NCBI GenBank assembly: GCA_035758845.1
Contig: DASTVZ010000227.1
Span: forward strand, 27,424 to 91,423
Reading direction: 5' to 3'
Length of the DNA: 64,000 nt
Source of the DNA: JALZOC01 sp035758845
Lineage (GTDB): Bacteria; Acidobacteriota; Vicinamibacteria; Vicinamibacterales; 2-12-FULL-66-21
The stretch's first letter is position 1. Each line of letters starts with the position of its first letter. Under the pieces are notes generated by a model. The model was not told where the DNA came from. It worked only from the letters and a program-made list of their open reading frames with translations, and ran no database searches. Positions 23,956-32,523 of this stretch are shown one piece after another. Made by a program: the position numbers and the translations under genes.

Positions 23956-25274
23956 GGCATCAACCGCTCGATCCACTGAATGCGCGTCAAGTCGTTGTAG
24001 ATGACCGTGACCATCAGCATCAGGAGCAGCACGAAGCCAGCGAGCAGCATCTTTTCCTTCACCTTCATGCTGAAGTCGCGCCGCGAGACTCCTTCGAGTG
24101 CCAGGATCGCGATGTGGCCGCCATCGAGCACGGGGATCGGCATCAGGTTGAGCAGCCCGAGGTTCAAACTGATCATCGCCATGAGGCTGAAGAGCTGAAT
24201 CATCCCCTGCTCGGCCGCCATCCCTGAAAGATCCGCGATTGCAACCGGTCCCATCAATTGTTTCACTGAGGTGTGCCGCGTAAACAGACCGCCCAGCGTC
24301 TGGACGATCATCGTCGCCCACGTCCAGTTCTGATCGAGACTCAGCTTGAGCGCTTCGATAGGACCAGGTTCAATGGTTCGCATCTCGAAGCCGTTCAACT
24401 GGGCGCCAATCATCACCGTGTCGCCGACCTTCCGCGGCCTCACCGGCACCTGGATAATCTGACCGTCGCGCTTGATTTCGAGTGTGATCTGTTTTCCTTC
24501 GTGAGCCTTGATCAATTCAACGAGCGCATTCCGGTTGACGTCACGCTGGCCAGCGGCTGCCAGTACGACATCGCCAGGGCGCAATCCCGCCTCGTGTCCC
24601 GGAAGGTCAGGCTGGAGCGACGCAACCTGCGGGTGCATGATCGGAAGGATCGCGAGGCTGTCGAGGTTGACTAGGTCGTACTTGCCGAAGCCAACCGGCA
24701 CAAACTGTAGATCGCTGTCCTTCCCATCGCGCTCAACATGAATGGATACGGTCTGCTTGGATTTTGCCGCGACGGCGTTCAGGAAGTCTTCCCAGGTTGG
24801 AACCTCATCGCCATCAACGCTGACGATGTGGTCGCCTGGCTTGAGACCGGCGGGTTTGAGAACGGATTGATCGAGGACGGTTCCCACAATCGTGGGTTGC
24901 CGCATGAACGCAGGAGCCGGCGCGCCCTGGTACAGCACCGCCGCCATCACCACGACCGCGAGGACCAAGTTCATCACTGGACCCATGATGAGCACCTGGA
25001 ACCGCTGCCACTTCGACTTCGACAAGAACTCGTCAGAAGCCCCCGTTCGCGCATCGTCCGGGTTCTCGCCGGCCATTTTGACGTAGCCGCCAAGCGGGAT
25101 CGCACTGATGCAGTACTCCGTGTCGCCGCGGCGGAAGGCCAGGAGCTTAGGGCCGAACCCGAGCGAGAACGTGAGCACCCGCACGCCGATGCGACGGGCC
25201 ATGAGAAAGTGCCCGAGCTCGTGGACGAAGATGAGCACGCCGAGTACGAACACGAAGGCGAGGATACTTGTCAC
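23946..25274 (-). CDS. rseP: RIP zinc metalloprotease RseP (site-2 protease)
   Basis: A 442-residue intramembrane protease. The zinc motif HELGH lies in helix 1 (LIFVHELGHFLMARRIG). GFGPKLLAF and the PLGGYVKMAGE loop follow, then two PDZ domains at about 115-200 and 205-290 (LKPGDHIVSVDGDEVPTW; GLRPGDVVLAAAGQR) and the second catalytic segment NLMPIPVLDGGHI. RseP-type proteases cleave membrane anchors of anti-sigma factors and remnant signal peptides. The gene is in the common order uppS-cdsA-dxr-rseP, 48 bp after dxr. Confidence 0.96.
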   Translation of the reverse strand: MTSILAFVFVLGVLIFVHELGHFLMARRIGVRVLTFSLGFGPKLLAFRRGDTEYCISAIPLGGYVKMAGENPDDARTGASDEFLSKSKWQRFQVLIMGPVMNLVLAVVVMAAVLYQGAPAPAFMRQPTIVGTVLDQSVLKPAGLKPGDHIVSVDGDEVPTWEDFLNAVAAKSKQTVSIHVERDGKDSDLQFVPVGFGKYDLVNLDSLAILPIMHPQVASLQPDLPGHEAGLRPGDVVLAAAGQRDVNRNALVELIKAHEGKQITLEIKRDGQIIQVPVRPRKVGDTVMIGAQLNGFEMRTIEPGPIEALKLSLDQNWTWATMIVQTLGGLFTRHTSVKQLMGPVAIADLSGMAAEQGMIQLFSLMAMISLNLGLLNLMPIPVLDGGHIAILALEGVSRRDFSMKVKEKMLLAGFVLLLMLMVTVIYNDLTRIQWIERLMPWR

Positions 25275-25322
25275 TTAAGAGGCCTCTGACCGCAGAATGA
25301 AACGCGTGAACAGACGTGACGG

Positions 25323-26534
25323 CTAAACTCTTGATTTTACCGTACCAGCGGCCACTTCGGCGAACTCCCGTGCCCAGCGATCGACGGCACGCACGTCGGC
25401 CAAGCCGTGGACGGCGGTGGGGCTTCCGGCCTCATAAGTGTCCATCGCACGGCCGATTAGCTCGGGAATGGCCGTCAATCCAATACGGCGGTCCAGGAAA
25501 GCCGAGACCGCAATTTCGTTAGCGGCGTTGAGAACGATTGGAAGCCCGGGATTTCCCGCGAGCGCCCGAAACGCAAGGGCGAGGCACGGGAACCGCGCCG
25601 TGTCCGGAGCAGCAAAATCGAGTCGTCCGGCACGCGCGAGATCGAGAGGCGCAAGCGCCGCGCTCCAGCGGGCCGGATACGAAAATGCGTACTGAATCGG
25701 CAGGCGCATGTCGGTGACCCCGAGTTGCGCGATGATCGAGCCGTCGACGAGTTCGACCATCGAATGGACGATTGACTGCGGGTGCACCAGCACCTCGATC
25801 CGATCCGGCGCGACGTCGAACAGCCACCGCGCTTCAATGACTTCAAGTCCCTTGTTCATCAGCGTCGCCGAGTCGATCGTAATCTTCGGCCCCATCGTCC
25901 AGGTCGGGTGCCGCAGCGCTTCTTCCGGCGTCACCGACGCGATCTCATGAAGAGGTGTGTCGCGAAAAGGGCCGCCCGACGCCGTCAGGATCAACCGCCG
26001 CACTTCTGCTGACGACCGGCCGTGCAAACACTGATGGATCGCATTGTGCTCGCTGTCGACGGGAAGCACCGCGACGCCATGGCGACGCGCCGCTTCCATG
26101 ACGATGGCCCCCGCCATGACCAGGATTTCCTTGTTGGCCAGTGCTATCGTCTTGCGCGCTTCAATGGCCGCAAGGACGGCATCGAGCGCCGCCGTGCCAG
26201 ACGATGCGAAGAGGACAACGTCTGCCGCAGGGTGCGTGGCGACAGCAATGAGCCCCTCCGGCCCGCTCAATGCTTGCGGCGGATCGACGCCGCCGCGTCG
26301 ACGGAGTTCGGCACGGGCATCAGCCAACGCACGCGGCGCCGACATCGCGATCGTGTCCGGAACAAAACGACCGACCTGCTCGACAAAGCGCGCGATATTT
26401 TCACCGGCTGCCATGGCGACGACGCGCAGTCGATCGGAATGCGCGGCAACGACCGAAAGTGCGCTCTGACCGATTGAACCGGTCGATCCAAGGATTGCGA
26501 CGTGCCTGATCTCGGTCGTGCTCGTGCTCGCCAT
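25323..26534 (-). CDS. dxr: 1-deoxy-D-xylulose-5-phosphate reductoisomerase
   Basis: The second MEP-pathway enzyme, about 403 residues from the ATG at 26534; a TTG at 26540 overlapping the cdsA stop is an alternative start. It shows the NADPH site ILGSTGSIGQSAL, ALANKEILVMAG, metal-binding VDSEHNAIHQCL, LTASGGPFRDTP and the C-terminal helical domain with LDFAAPDTARFPCLALA. It rearranges and reduces DXP to 2-C-methylerythritol 4-phosphate. It is translationally close to cdsA and followed by rseP. Confidence 0.96.
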   Translation of the reverse strand: MASTSTTEIRHVAILGSTGSIGQSALSVVAAHSDRLRVVAMAAGENIARFVEQVGRFVPDTIAMSAPRALADARAELRRRGGVDPPQALSGPEGLIAVATHPAADVVLFASSGTAALDAVLAAIEARKTIALANKEILVMAGAIVMEAARRHGVAVLPVDSEHNAIHQCLHGRSSAEVRRLILTASGGPFRDTPLHEIASVTPEEALRHPTWTMGPKITIDSATLMNKGLEVIEARWLFDVAPDRIEVLVHPQSIVHSMVELVDGSIIAQLGVTDMRLPIQYAFSYPARWSAALAPLDLARAGRLDFAAPDTARFPCLALAFRALAGNPGLPIVLNAANEIAVSAFLDRRIGLTAIPELIGRAMDTYEAGSPTAVHGLADVRAVDRWAREFAEVAAGTVKSRV

Positions 26535-26536
26535 GG

Positions 26537-27325
26537 TCAAAAACGGAGATACCGGACAAAGACGTAGTAAACGGGCGCAGCAAACAGCCAGCTATCGATG
26601 CGATCGAGCACGCCGCCATGCCCAGGGATAATGGCACCGGAATCTTTCACACCTGCGCTCCGTTTCAAGAGCGACTCGAACAAATCGCCGACGATACCCA
26701 GCGCGGAGACGCTCGCGCCGACAAGGACGACGAGCAGAACCGGTGCGGTGGGGAATACGAGGCGTGTCCCAATCGTGAACGCCAGCGTCCCAAAGATGAT
26801 CCCGCCGATTGCCCCTTCGAGAGTCTTCTTGGGACTGATCGTCGGCGCCAGCGCTCGCTTCCCGAATGCGCGGCCGGTGTAATACTGCGCCGAGTCGCTG
26901 ATGACGATCACGCTCATGATGAGGAGCACGGCTTCGCGTCCGGCCGTCGCTCGGACCGCGGCCAGTGCACCGAGCGGCAACCCGATGTAGATCGCGGGAA
27001 AGATTGCCGCGGCCGAATCACGGAGAACCTCCGGGCCCAGTCGCGCCGTTCCGACTGCGGTCGCCGCGATCGTAATCAGCGCCGTCATCAGAATCACATC
27101 GACCATCGCCCAGCCGCTGCCGAGCGCCGCACACGCGCCGAGCACTGCGCCTCCGGGAATCGCGCGCGGAACAGTTGCCCCGAGCGCTGACGCGAGCGCC
27201 GCGTACTCCACAAACGCGAGTGCGGCCGCGATCAACGCGAGCACCAATGTCGCGATCGGCGGCAGGAACCAAACGGCGCCGACCACCATCGGAAGCAGCA
27301 CGAGCGCGCTCAGGACGCGGATCAT
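26537..27325 (-). CDS. cdsA: Phosphatidate cytidylyltransferase
   Basis: A 262-residue membrane enzyme making CDP-diacylglycerol from phosphatidate and CTP. It has about seven membrane helices and the C-terminal signature ALAPTISPKKTLEGAIGG plus the SDSAQYYTGRAFGKR segment that precedes it. I choose the ATG at 27325: GGAG from the end of repeat element B lies 5 nt upstream. The frame is open for 29 more codons through the repeat to a GTG at 27412, so an N-terminally extended form cannot be excluded. It overlaps the start region of dxr. Confidence 0.95.
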   Translation of the reverse strand: MIRVLSALVLLPMVVGAVWFLPPIATLVLALIAAALAFVEYAALASALGATVPRAIPGGAVLGACAALGSGWAMVDVILMTALITIAATAVGTARLGPEVLRDSAAAIFPAIYIGLPLGALAAVRATAGREAVLLIMSVIVISDSAQYYTGRAFGKRALAPTISPKKTLEGAIGGIIFGTLAFTIGTRLVFPTAPVLLVVLVGASVSALGIVGDLFESLLKRSAGVKDSGAIIPGHGGVLDRIDSWLFAAPVYYVFVRYLRF

Positions 27326-27326
27326 G

Positions 27327-27429
27327 TCACTCCGAAGGGCTTCGCCCCTCGGACTCCCTGACACGCTCGCTCGCGGGGCCCCGCCATCCCCGCTCCGCTC
27401 GCGTGGGCTCACTCGCGTACTCGTTCGCC
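27327..27429 (-). repeat. Palindromic repeat element, copy B
   Basis: A 103-bp element that is near-identical in length and closely similar to copy C at 40840-40942. On the minus strand it reads from GGCGAACGAG through CGAGTGAGCCCACGCGAGCG to a hairpin at 27332-27352. One G-T wobble keeps the 9-bp stem, and GGAGTGA then provides the cdsA Shine-Dalgarno. It contains a 29-codon open frame from a GTG at 27412 that runs in frame into cdsA. Confidence 0.8.
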
Positions 27430-27481
27430 AAGCATCCGATTCGTTTTAGAACGAGTTCTAGAAATTCAGAACGTCGACACT

Positions 27482-28267
27482 TCACCGGCCGGCCACCGCC
27501 GGCTGTTTGATGCCGCCATAACGACGATCGCGCTTCTGATACGCGAGAATGGCCTCAAGGAGGTGCTGCTTGCGGAAATCAGGCCACAGCGTGTCGGTCA
27601 CCCAGATTTCAGCGTAAGCAATCTGCCAGAGGAGGAAGTTGCTGACGCGCATCTCGCCGCTGGTCCGGATCAGGAGATCGGGGTCGGGCTGACCGGCGGT
27701 GTACAACAGATCGCCAAAACGCTGCTCGTCCAGATCCGCCGCACTGATGCCGGAGGCAATCGCACGCCGCGCCGCCTCCACGATTTCCGCGCGCCCGCCG
27801 TAGTTCAGCGCAATGTTGAAGAGCATGCCAGCGTTTTGCGCCGTCTGCTCTTCCGCCATTTTGAGTTCGCCCTGGACATCCGGTGCAAGTTCGTCTTCGC
27901 GGCCAATCACGCGAAAACGGATGTTGTTTTTGAGCAGTGTGTTCAATTCGAGGCGAAGGTATCGCTTCAAGAGCGACATCAACGTCGACACTTCGGTGAC
28001 CGGACGTTTCCAGTTCTCGACCGAGAATGCGTACAGCGTCAGGACTTTAATGCCAAGCCGGGCCGAGGATTCGACAATGTCGCGAACCGAATCGATGCCG
28101 GCGCGATGTCCCTCGACCCGCGGGAGGTGGCGCTGCGCGGCCCATCGACCGTTTCCGTCCATGATGACCGCGATGTGTTGCGGGAGGCGCGCGAAGTTGA
28201 CCTGTCGTGCGAGCGCCTCCTCAGGCGAACCGGCCTCGACGACGGAGAGAATTTCCTGAAGCGACAT
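27482..28267 (-). CDS. uppS: Undecaprenyl diphosphate synthase (isoprenyl transferase)
   Basis: A 261-residue cis-prenyltransferase. It shows the catalytic VIMDGNGRWAAQRHLPRVEGHRAG block at about 34-58, VLTLYAFSVENWKRP, FNIALNYGGRAEIVEAAR and the C-terminal DLLIRTSGEMRVSNFLLWQIAYAE region, together covering all five conserved regions. It builds C55-PP, the lipid carrier for cell wall synthesis, from the isoprenoids made via Dxr and IspG. The N-terminal 26 residues are an extension over the shortest homologues. It heads the uppS-cdsA-dxr-rseP block. Confidence 0.96.
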   Translation of the reverse strand: MSLQEILSVVEAGSPEEALARQVNFARLPQHIAVIMDGNGRWAAQRHLPRVEGHRAGIDSVRDIVESSARLGIKVLTLYAFSVENWKRPVTEVSTLMSLLKRYLRLELNTLLKNNIRFRVIGREDELAPDVQGELKMAEEQTAQNAGMLFNIALNYGGRAEIVEAARRAIASGISAADLDEQRFGDLLYTAGQPDPDLLIRTSGEMRVSNFLLWQIAYAEIWVTDTLWPDFRKQHLLEAILAYQKRDRRYGGIKQPAVAGR

Positions 28268-28292
28268 GGCTGGTGACCGAATTTAAACCTTG

Positions 28293-28322
28293 ATAATACA
28301 GTGCGTTACGGGTAACTCACAA
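28293..28322 (-). promoter_or_regulatory. Candidate promoter for uppS
   Basis: On the minus strand TTGTGA (28322-28317) and TATTAT (28298-28293) are separated by 18 bp, 25 bp upstream of the uppS start. It lies just past the truA stop codon, so uppS could be transcribed separately from pyrE-truA. Confidence 0.4.
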
Positions 28323-28329
28323 GTGGGGT

Positions 28330-29082
28330 TCAATCCGTTGAATATTCCACCCGCACGAGAAACAGACCATGTGCCGGCGCCGTCGTGCCAGCCTGCGACC
28401 GATCCCGGGACGCCAGGATGTCTAGGATCCTGTCCGGCATCCACCGGCCGCTGCCGATCTCGACGAGCGTGCCGACGATGTTGCGCACCATGTGTCGCAG
28501 AAATCCATCACCGCGGAGCCGTATGACGAGCGGGCTGTCATGTCCACGTCCGTTCTCCCAGTCGATTGCCTGAATCGTTCGTTGGCTCGAGGCGACATCC
28601 GAACCGGCACCCTGAAACCCGGCAAAGTCATGCATGCCGATGAGGTACGCGGACGCGCTCTTCATTGCGTCAACATCCAAATCGTGGTTGATATGCCACG
28701 CGTAACGGACGAGGAACGGAGACACGATCGGTGCATTGACGATCCGGTATTCGTACGTCTTTCCCACCGCGCTGAATCGTGCGTGAAAATCGGCAGGCAC
28801 ATCCGCCACTGAGAGCACGCGAACATCAGTCGGAAGCACGGCATTCAACGCTCGCGCCAGCACGGGAGCATCGTGCGCGCCCGGGAACGAGACGCTGGCG
28901 ACCTGTGCGAGTGCGTGGACTCCTGCGTCGGTTCGACCGGCACCGTGCACCGTGATTCGAGTTCCTGCAATCGGTTCGAGTGCGTCTTCAAGAAGCCCCT
29001 GGATCGACGTCCCTCTCGCCTGTCGCTGCCAGCCGACGTAGTTGGTGCCGTCGTACTGGAGTGTGATCTTGAGGTTTCGCAT
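28330..29082 (-). CDS. truA: tRNA pseudouridine(38-40) synthase
   Basis: A 250-residue enzyme. The catalytic aspartate lies in GAGRTDAGVHALAQVASV near residue 52. Other family blocks are QYDGTNYVGWQRQ at the N-terminus, FHARFSAVGKTYEYRI, and FLRHMVRNIVGTLVEIG towards the C-terminus. It converts U38-U40 of tRNA anticodon stems to pseudouridine. It lies 30 bp downstream of pyrE on the same strand. Confidence 0.96.
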   Translation of the reverse strand: MRNLKITLQYDGTNYVGWQRQARGTSIQGLLEDALEPIAGTRITVHGAGRTDAGVHALAQVASVSFPGAHDAPVLARALNAVLPTDVRVLSVADVPADFHARFSAVGKTYEYRIVNAPIVSPFLVRYAWHINHDLDVDAMKSASAYLIGMHDFAGFQGAGSDVASSQRTIQAIDWENGRGHDSPLVIRLRGDGFLRHMVRNIVGTLVEIGSGRWMPDRILDILASRDRSQAGTTAPAHGLFLVRVEYSTD

Positions 29083-29112
29083 AAAGAGGCAGCCCTAACG
29101 GACTGCCAGAAT

Positions 29113-29682
29113 CTACACACGTGAGCCTGGCTTCGTGACAGGGATTCCCTTCGCGCACAACGGACACGTCTCCGGGTCGTAGGTCGGAACGTTCATCTGC
29201 ACGAGGCTGACGAGAGGCACGGGCACGGCGGCAGCGTCACCGCCGCGGTCGACGAGCGCTGCCGCGCCCGATACGGTCGCGCCCGCCGCGTTCGCCACAT
29301 CGATGGTTTCACGCGTCGATCCGCCGGTCGTCACCACGTCTTCAACCACGACAACACGATCGGCCGGCGACAACATGAAGCCTCGCCGGAGCGTGAGCTT
29401 TCCGTCCACACGCTCGGCAAACATCGCGCGAATGCCAAGCGCACGTCCCACTTCCTGGCCAATCACGATGCCGCCAAGGGCGGGCGAAAGGACGGCAGTG
29501 CCCTGAAGGTGTCCGAGACGTGAGCCGAGCGCCGCGCCGAGGGCACTCGCGAACTCGGGATACTGAAGCACCAGCGCGCTTTGAAAATATCGATCGCTGT
29601 GAAGTCCAGACGAGAGCCGGAAATGTCCTTCGAGCAGCGCTCCGGACTTCCGGAACATATCGAGAACAGCGTCGGCGTCCAC
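29113..29682 (-). CDS. pyrE: Orotate phosphoribosyltransferase
   Basis: A 189-residue enzyme adding PRPP to orotate. It shows GALLEGHFRLSSGLHSDRYFQ at the N-terminus, the PRPP loop VVVVEDVVTTGGSTRE, and AERVDGKLTLRRGF with the loop lysine and arginine. The C-terminus has CPLC, which recurs as CPMC in the paralogue at 38810. The start is GTG at 29682, sharing a G with the TAG stop of a small upstream frame (TAGTG); GGAAAGG precedes it. It is isolated from the main pyr cluster by about 9 kb. Confidence 0.95.
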   Translation of the reverse strand: MDADAVLDMFRKSGALLEGHFRLSSGLHSDRYFQSALVLQYPEFASALGAALGSRLGHLQGTAVLSPALGGIVIGQEVGRALGIRAMFAERVDGKLTLRRGFMLSPADRVVVVEDVVTTGGSTRETIDVANAAGATVSGAAALVDRGGDAAAVPVPLVSLVQMNVPTYDPETCPLCAKGIPVTKPGSRV

Positions 29683-29897
29683 TACGACGTTGCCTTTCCG
29701 TTGTGCGAGGTTCGCAGGTTGTCTTCGAACAGTTCGCAGGAGGTGCTGTCAACCAGAACGATGTCCCCACCGTCTACAAACAGGATGCGTCGATGCCCTT
29801 GGTCCCATCGCCCGTTGGCTGGAGGCGCGGACTTCACTCCATCGTCAGACGGTCCTGCGAGGAGCGCTGTCGCGAGCGCGAACACGTGTCGTTTCAT
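29682..29897 (-). CDS. Possible small secreted protein upstream of pyrE
   Basis: A 71-codon frame starting MKRHVFALATALLAG, which could be a short signal peptide, followed by a polar part with RRILFVDGGDIVLVDS. AGGGA lies 8 nt upstream of the ATG. Its TAG stop shares one base with the pyrE GTG, a typical coupling overlap, which is the best argument that it is translated. No family is recognised and it could be a chance frame. Confidence 0.35.
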   Translation of the reverse strand: MKRHVFALATALLAGPSDDGVKSAPPANGRWDQGHRRILFVDGGDIVLVDSTSCELFEDNLRTSHNGKATS

Positions 29898-30072
29898 CAA
29901 ATGCGTCCCTGGAAGGCGATGAACCGGCAAGAAGCGGCGGGTTGTCGGCCAGTAGTATACATTTTGGAAACAACCACTCCGCCCGGTCCGTCAAACCGAC
30001 GACGGTCCGCTCCGTTTCTTGCTATCTCCTGTAGCATCGGGTTCTGAAGTTCTGTCATTGGAGAGTCCTGCA

Positions 30073-31707
30073 ATGCGTTTCGAGCAACAAATATCGGCTT
30101 GTTTGAAGTTTGTGGCCGCCTGTGGCGCCGTTCTCGTACTGTCCGGTTCCGGGCGGATCGTGTTCGCATCCGAACAGACGCCCGGCGCACCCGCCCCGGC
30201 GCCGCAGACGTCGCCCGCGCCGGCTCAACAGGGCGGCACCCCGGTCCCTGGGCCCGAGCTGCAATTGAGCGCGGACGACGCGGTCAAGCTGGCACTGGAG
30301 AACAACCTCGGCATCCGCGCCGAGCGCCTGAGCCCGCAGGCCCAGGCACTGGCCGTTGCGCAGACCCGCGCGGCTTTCGCCCCAGTGGTCTTCGGCGGAT
30401 CGACAAAGAACAGCAACAGCAGTCCGCCGCAGAATTTTCTGGCGGGGAACGATTTCACGACGAATGCCGGATTTCGATCGAGCGCGGGCGTCGCACAGCA
30501 ATTGAAATGGTTTGGCGGACGATATCAGGCGTCCCTGGACGGTGCGCGAAACACGACGAGCGATCCGACCGACCCGTTCAACCCCCGTCTGTCATCGAAC
30601 TTCAACTTCAATTTCACGCAGCCGCTCCTGCGCGATTTCATGATCGATTCGACGCGGCAGCAGCTGCTCATCGGTCAGAAGCAGCAGGAAATCGTCGACC
30701 TGCAGCTTCAGCAGCAGGTGACACAGACGTCGCGAACGGTCCGGAACGCGTACTACGATCTCGTCGGCGCCATTGGACAGCTGAAGGTCTCTCAGCAGTC
30801 GCTGGACCTCGCGAAAGAATCGCTCAAGAACAACGAGCGGCGCGCAGAAGTCGGCACCATTCCTCAAATCGACATCGTCGAATCGCAGGCGGAGGTATCG
30901 CGCAACGAAGAATCGGTGATCATCAGTGAGTCGCAGGTGAGGTCGTTCGAAGATGCGCTGCGCACGCTGATCATGAATCCGCAACAGCCGGACTTCTGGG
31001 CCGTGCACATCGTTCCTTCCGAAGAACCGGTGCTGACACCGCGCGCGTTGGATTTGGACGGCGCGATTCAGAACGCGCTCAACCAGCGCACCGACATCGC
31101 GCAGGCGCACCGTGAGATGGATCAAACAGACATCACGATGAAGTTCGCGCGCAATCAGAAGCTGCCGGCGCTCAACGCGATTGTGAATTACGGGCTGGCT
31201 GGCGTCGGAGGAACGCGCACGATCTACGACACCTCCGGCGGCTTTCCGGTTCCGACTGGCGTTGCGCAGCGCAACTTCAGCGACGCGCTGCGGGACATCT
31301 TCGGAAACGACTTCAAAACATGGAGCGTCCAGTTTCAGGTGAGCTACCCGATCGGCACGAGTGCTGCCGACGCGGGCTACGCCCAGGCCAAGGTGCAGCG
31401 CGAACAGCAGACCACCACGCTGCGTCAGCTCGAATTGCAGGTGACGCAGCAGGTCCGCGAGGCCGCACGGCAGGTCGACACGTCACTGAAACGAGTGGAA
31501 GCGACGCGAAAAGCGCGTGAATTCAGCACCAAGCGGTACGAGGCGGAACAGAAGCGGATTGCCGTCGGGCTCTCCACGACGTTCCAGCTAAACCAGGCGC
31601 AGCGCGACCTTTCGAGTGCACAGCTCTCCGAGCTGAACGCGATCATCGCGTACAACCGCGCGCTCATTGGATTCGAATCGATTCAGTCGGTTCCGCCGGG
31701 GAGATAA
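30073..31707 (+). CDS. TolC family outer membrane efflux protein
   Basis: The ATG at 30073 (GGAGAG upstream) gives 544 residues with a signal peptide at about 1-32. Two outer membrane efflux repeats follow, at about 70-270 and 320-530, each with long helices (LQQQVTQTSRTVRNAYYDLV; TLRQLELQVTQQVREAARQV). TolC proteins form the outer membrane exit duct of tripartite exporters. No adaptor or inner membrane pump is adjacent, so the partner is elsewhere. A proline/alanine-rich stretch follows the signal peptide. It diverges from the pyrE block. Confidence 0.9.
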   Translation: MRFEQQISACLKFVAACGAVLVLSGSGRIVFASEQTPGAPAPAPQTSPAPAQQGGTPVPGPELQLSADDAVKLALENNLGIRAERLSPQAQALAVAQTRAAFAPVVFGGSTKNSNSSPPQNFLAGNDFTTNAGFRSSAGVAQQLKWFGGRYQASLDGARNTTSDPTDPFNPRLSSNFNFNFTQPLLRDFMIDSTRQQLLIGQKQQEIVDLQLQQQVTQTSRTVRNAYYDLVGAIGQLKVSQQSLDLAKESLKNNERRAEVGTIPQIDIVESQAEVSRNEESVIISESQVRSFEDALRTLIMNPQQPDFWAVHIVPSEEPVLTPRALDLDGAIQNALNQRTDIAQAHREMDQTDITMKFARNQKLPALNAIVNYGLAGVGGTRTIYDTSGGFPVPTGVAQRNFSDALRDIFGNDFKTWSVQFQVSYPIGTSAADAGYAQAKVQREQQTTTLRQLELQVTQQVREAARQVDTSLKRVEATRKAREFSTKRYEAEQKRIAVGLSTTFQLNQAQRDLSSAQLSELNAIIAYNRALIGFESIQSVPPGR

Positions 31708-31746
31708 AGGGAAAAGGGAAAAGAGAAAAGCGATACACTGCGGCGC

Positions 31747-32523
31747 GTGAAGCTGACCGTCACGGTCATCACGCGCGACGAGGCGGCGAACATCGCCGCC
31801 GCTCTTCAATCCGTCTCCTGGGCCGACGAGATCATCGTCGTCGACTCGCAAAGTCGCGACGACACTGTCGCGCTCGCTCGAAAGCTGGCCACCCGCGTCG
31901 AAGTTCGCGAGTGGCCGGGCTACAGCGCACAGAAGAATTACGCGGCGAGCATCGCGTCGAACGATTGGATCCTCTCACTCGACGCCGACGAGCGCGTCAC
32001 GCCAGAACTCGCAGCAGAGATCCAGGAACTTCTGCACAAGCAACCCGCGGAGTGCGCCTACCGAATTCCGCGGGTGACCTGGTATCTCGGACGATGGATC
32101 CGATCGACCGATTGGTATCCGGACTATCAGCTTCGTCTCTACGATCGCCGCGCCGCGCGATGGAATGCGCGACGAGTCCACGAGTCGGTCGAAGCCGATC
32201 GACCGCCAGGAGTACTTCGCCACGAACTTCAGCATTACGCGTATCGCGACATCTCCCATCATCTGGCGACGATTGACAAGTACACGACGCTGGCAGCGGA
32301 GCAATGGCTGTCTGAGGGACGTCGCACCAGCGCGCTCGAGATGTTCTTCCACCCGCGATTCGCCTTCATCCGGAATTACGTACTCAGAGCCGGATTCAGC
32401 GACGGCGCCGTCGGCCTGCTCGTGTCCAGAATGAACGCGTATTACGTGTTCCTGAAACTGGCAAAACTGTGGGAATTGCAGTCAGCCAGCCGCCAGCCGC
32501 CAGCCGCTCGCCGCAACAACTGA
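31747..32523 (+). CDS. Family 2 glycosyltransferase (WaaE/KdtX-like)
   Basis: A 258-residue GT-A enzyme: LTVTVITRDEAANIAAALQS, WADEIIVVDSQSRDDTV, the metal-binding DADERV at about 80-85, and a C-terminal part with YPDYQLRLYDRR and HLATIDKYTTLAAEQ. The WaaE/KdtX group adds beta-glucose to lipopolysaccharide cores, so a surface-glycan role is likely. The GTG start at 31747 has no Shine-Dalgarno; TACACT lies 7 nt upstream. The stop overlaps the next glycosyltransferase start (TGATG). Confidence 0.9.
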   Translation: MKLTVTVITRDEAANIAAALQSVSWADEIIVVDSQSRDDTVALARKLATRVEVREWPGYSAQKNYAASIASNDWILSLDADERVTPELAAEIQELLHKQPAECAYRIPRVTWYLGRWIRSTDWYPDYQLRLYDRRAARWNARRVHESVEADRPPGVLRHELQHYAYRDISHHLATIDKYTTLAAEQWLSEGRRTSALEMFFHPRFAFIRNYVLRAGFSDGAVGLLVSRMNAYYVFLKLAKLWELQSASRQPPAARRNN

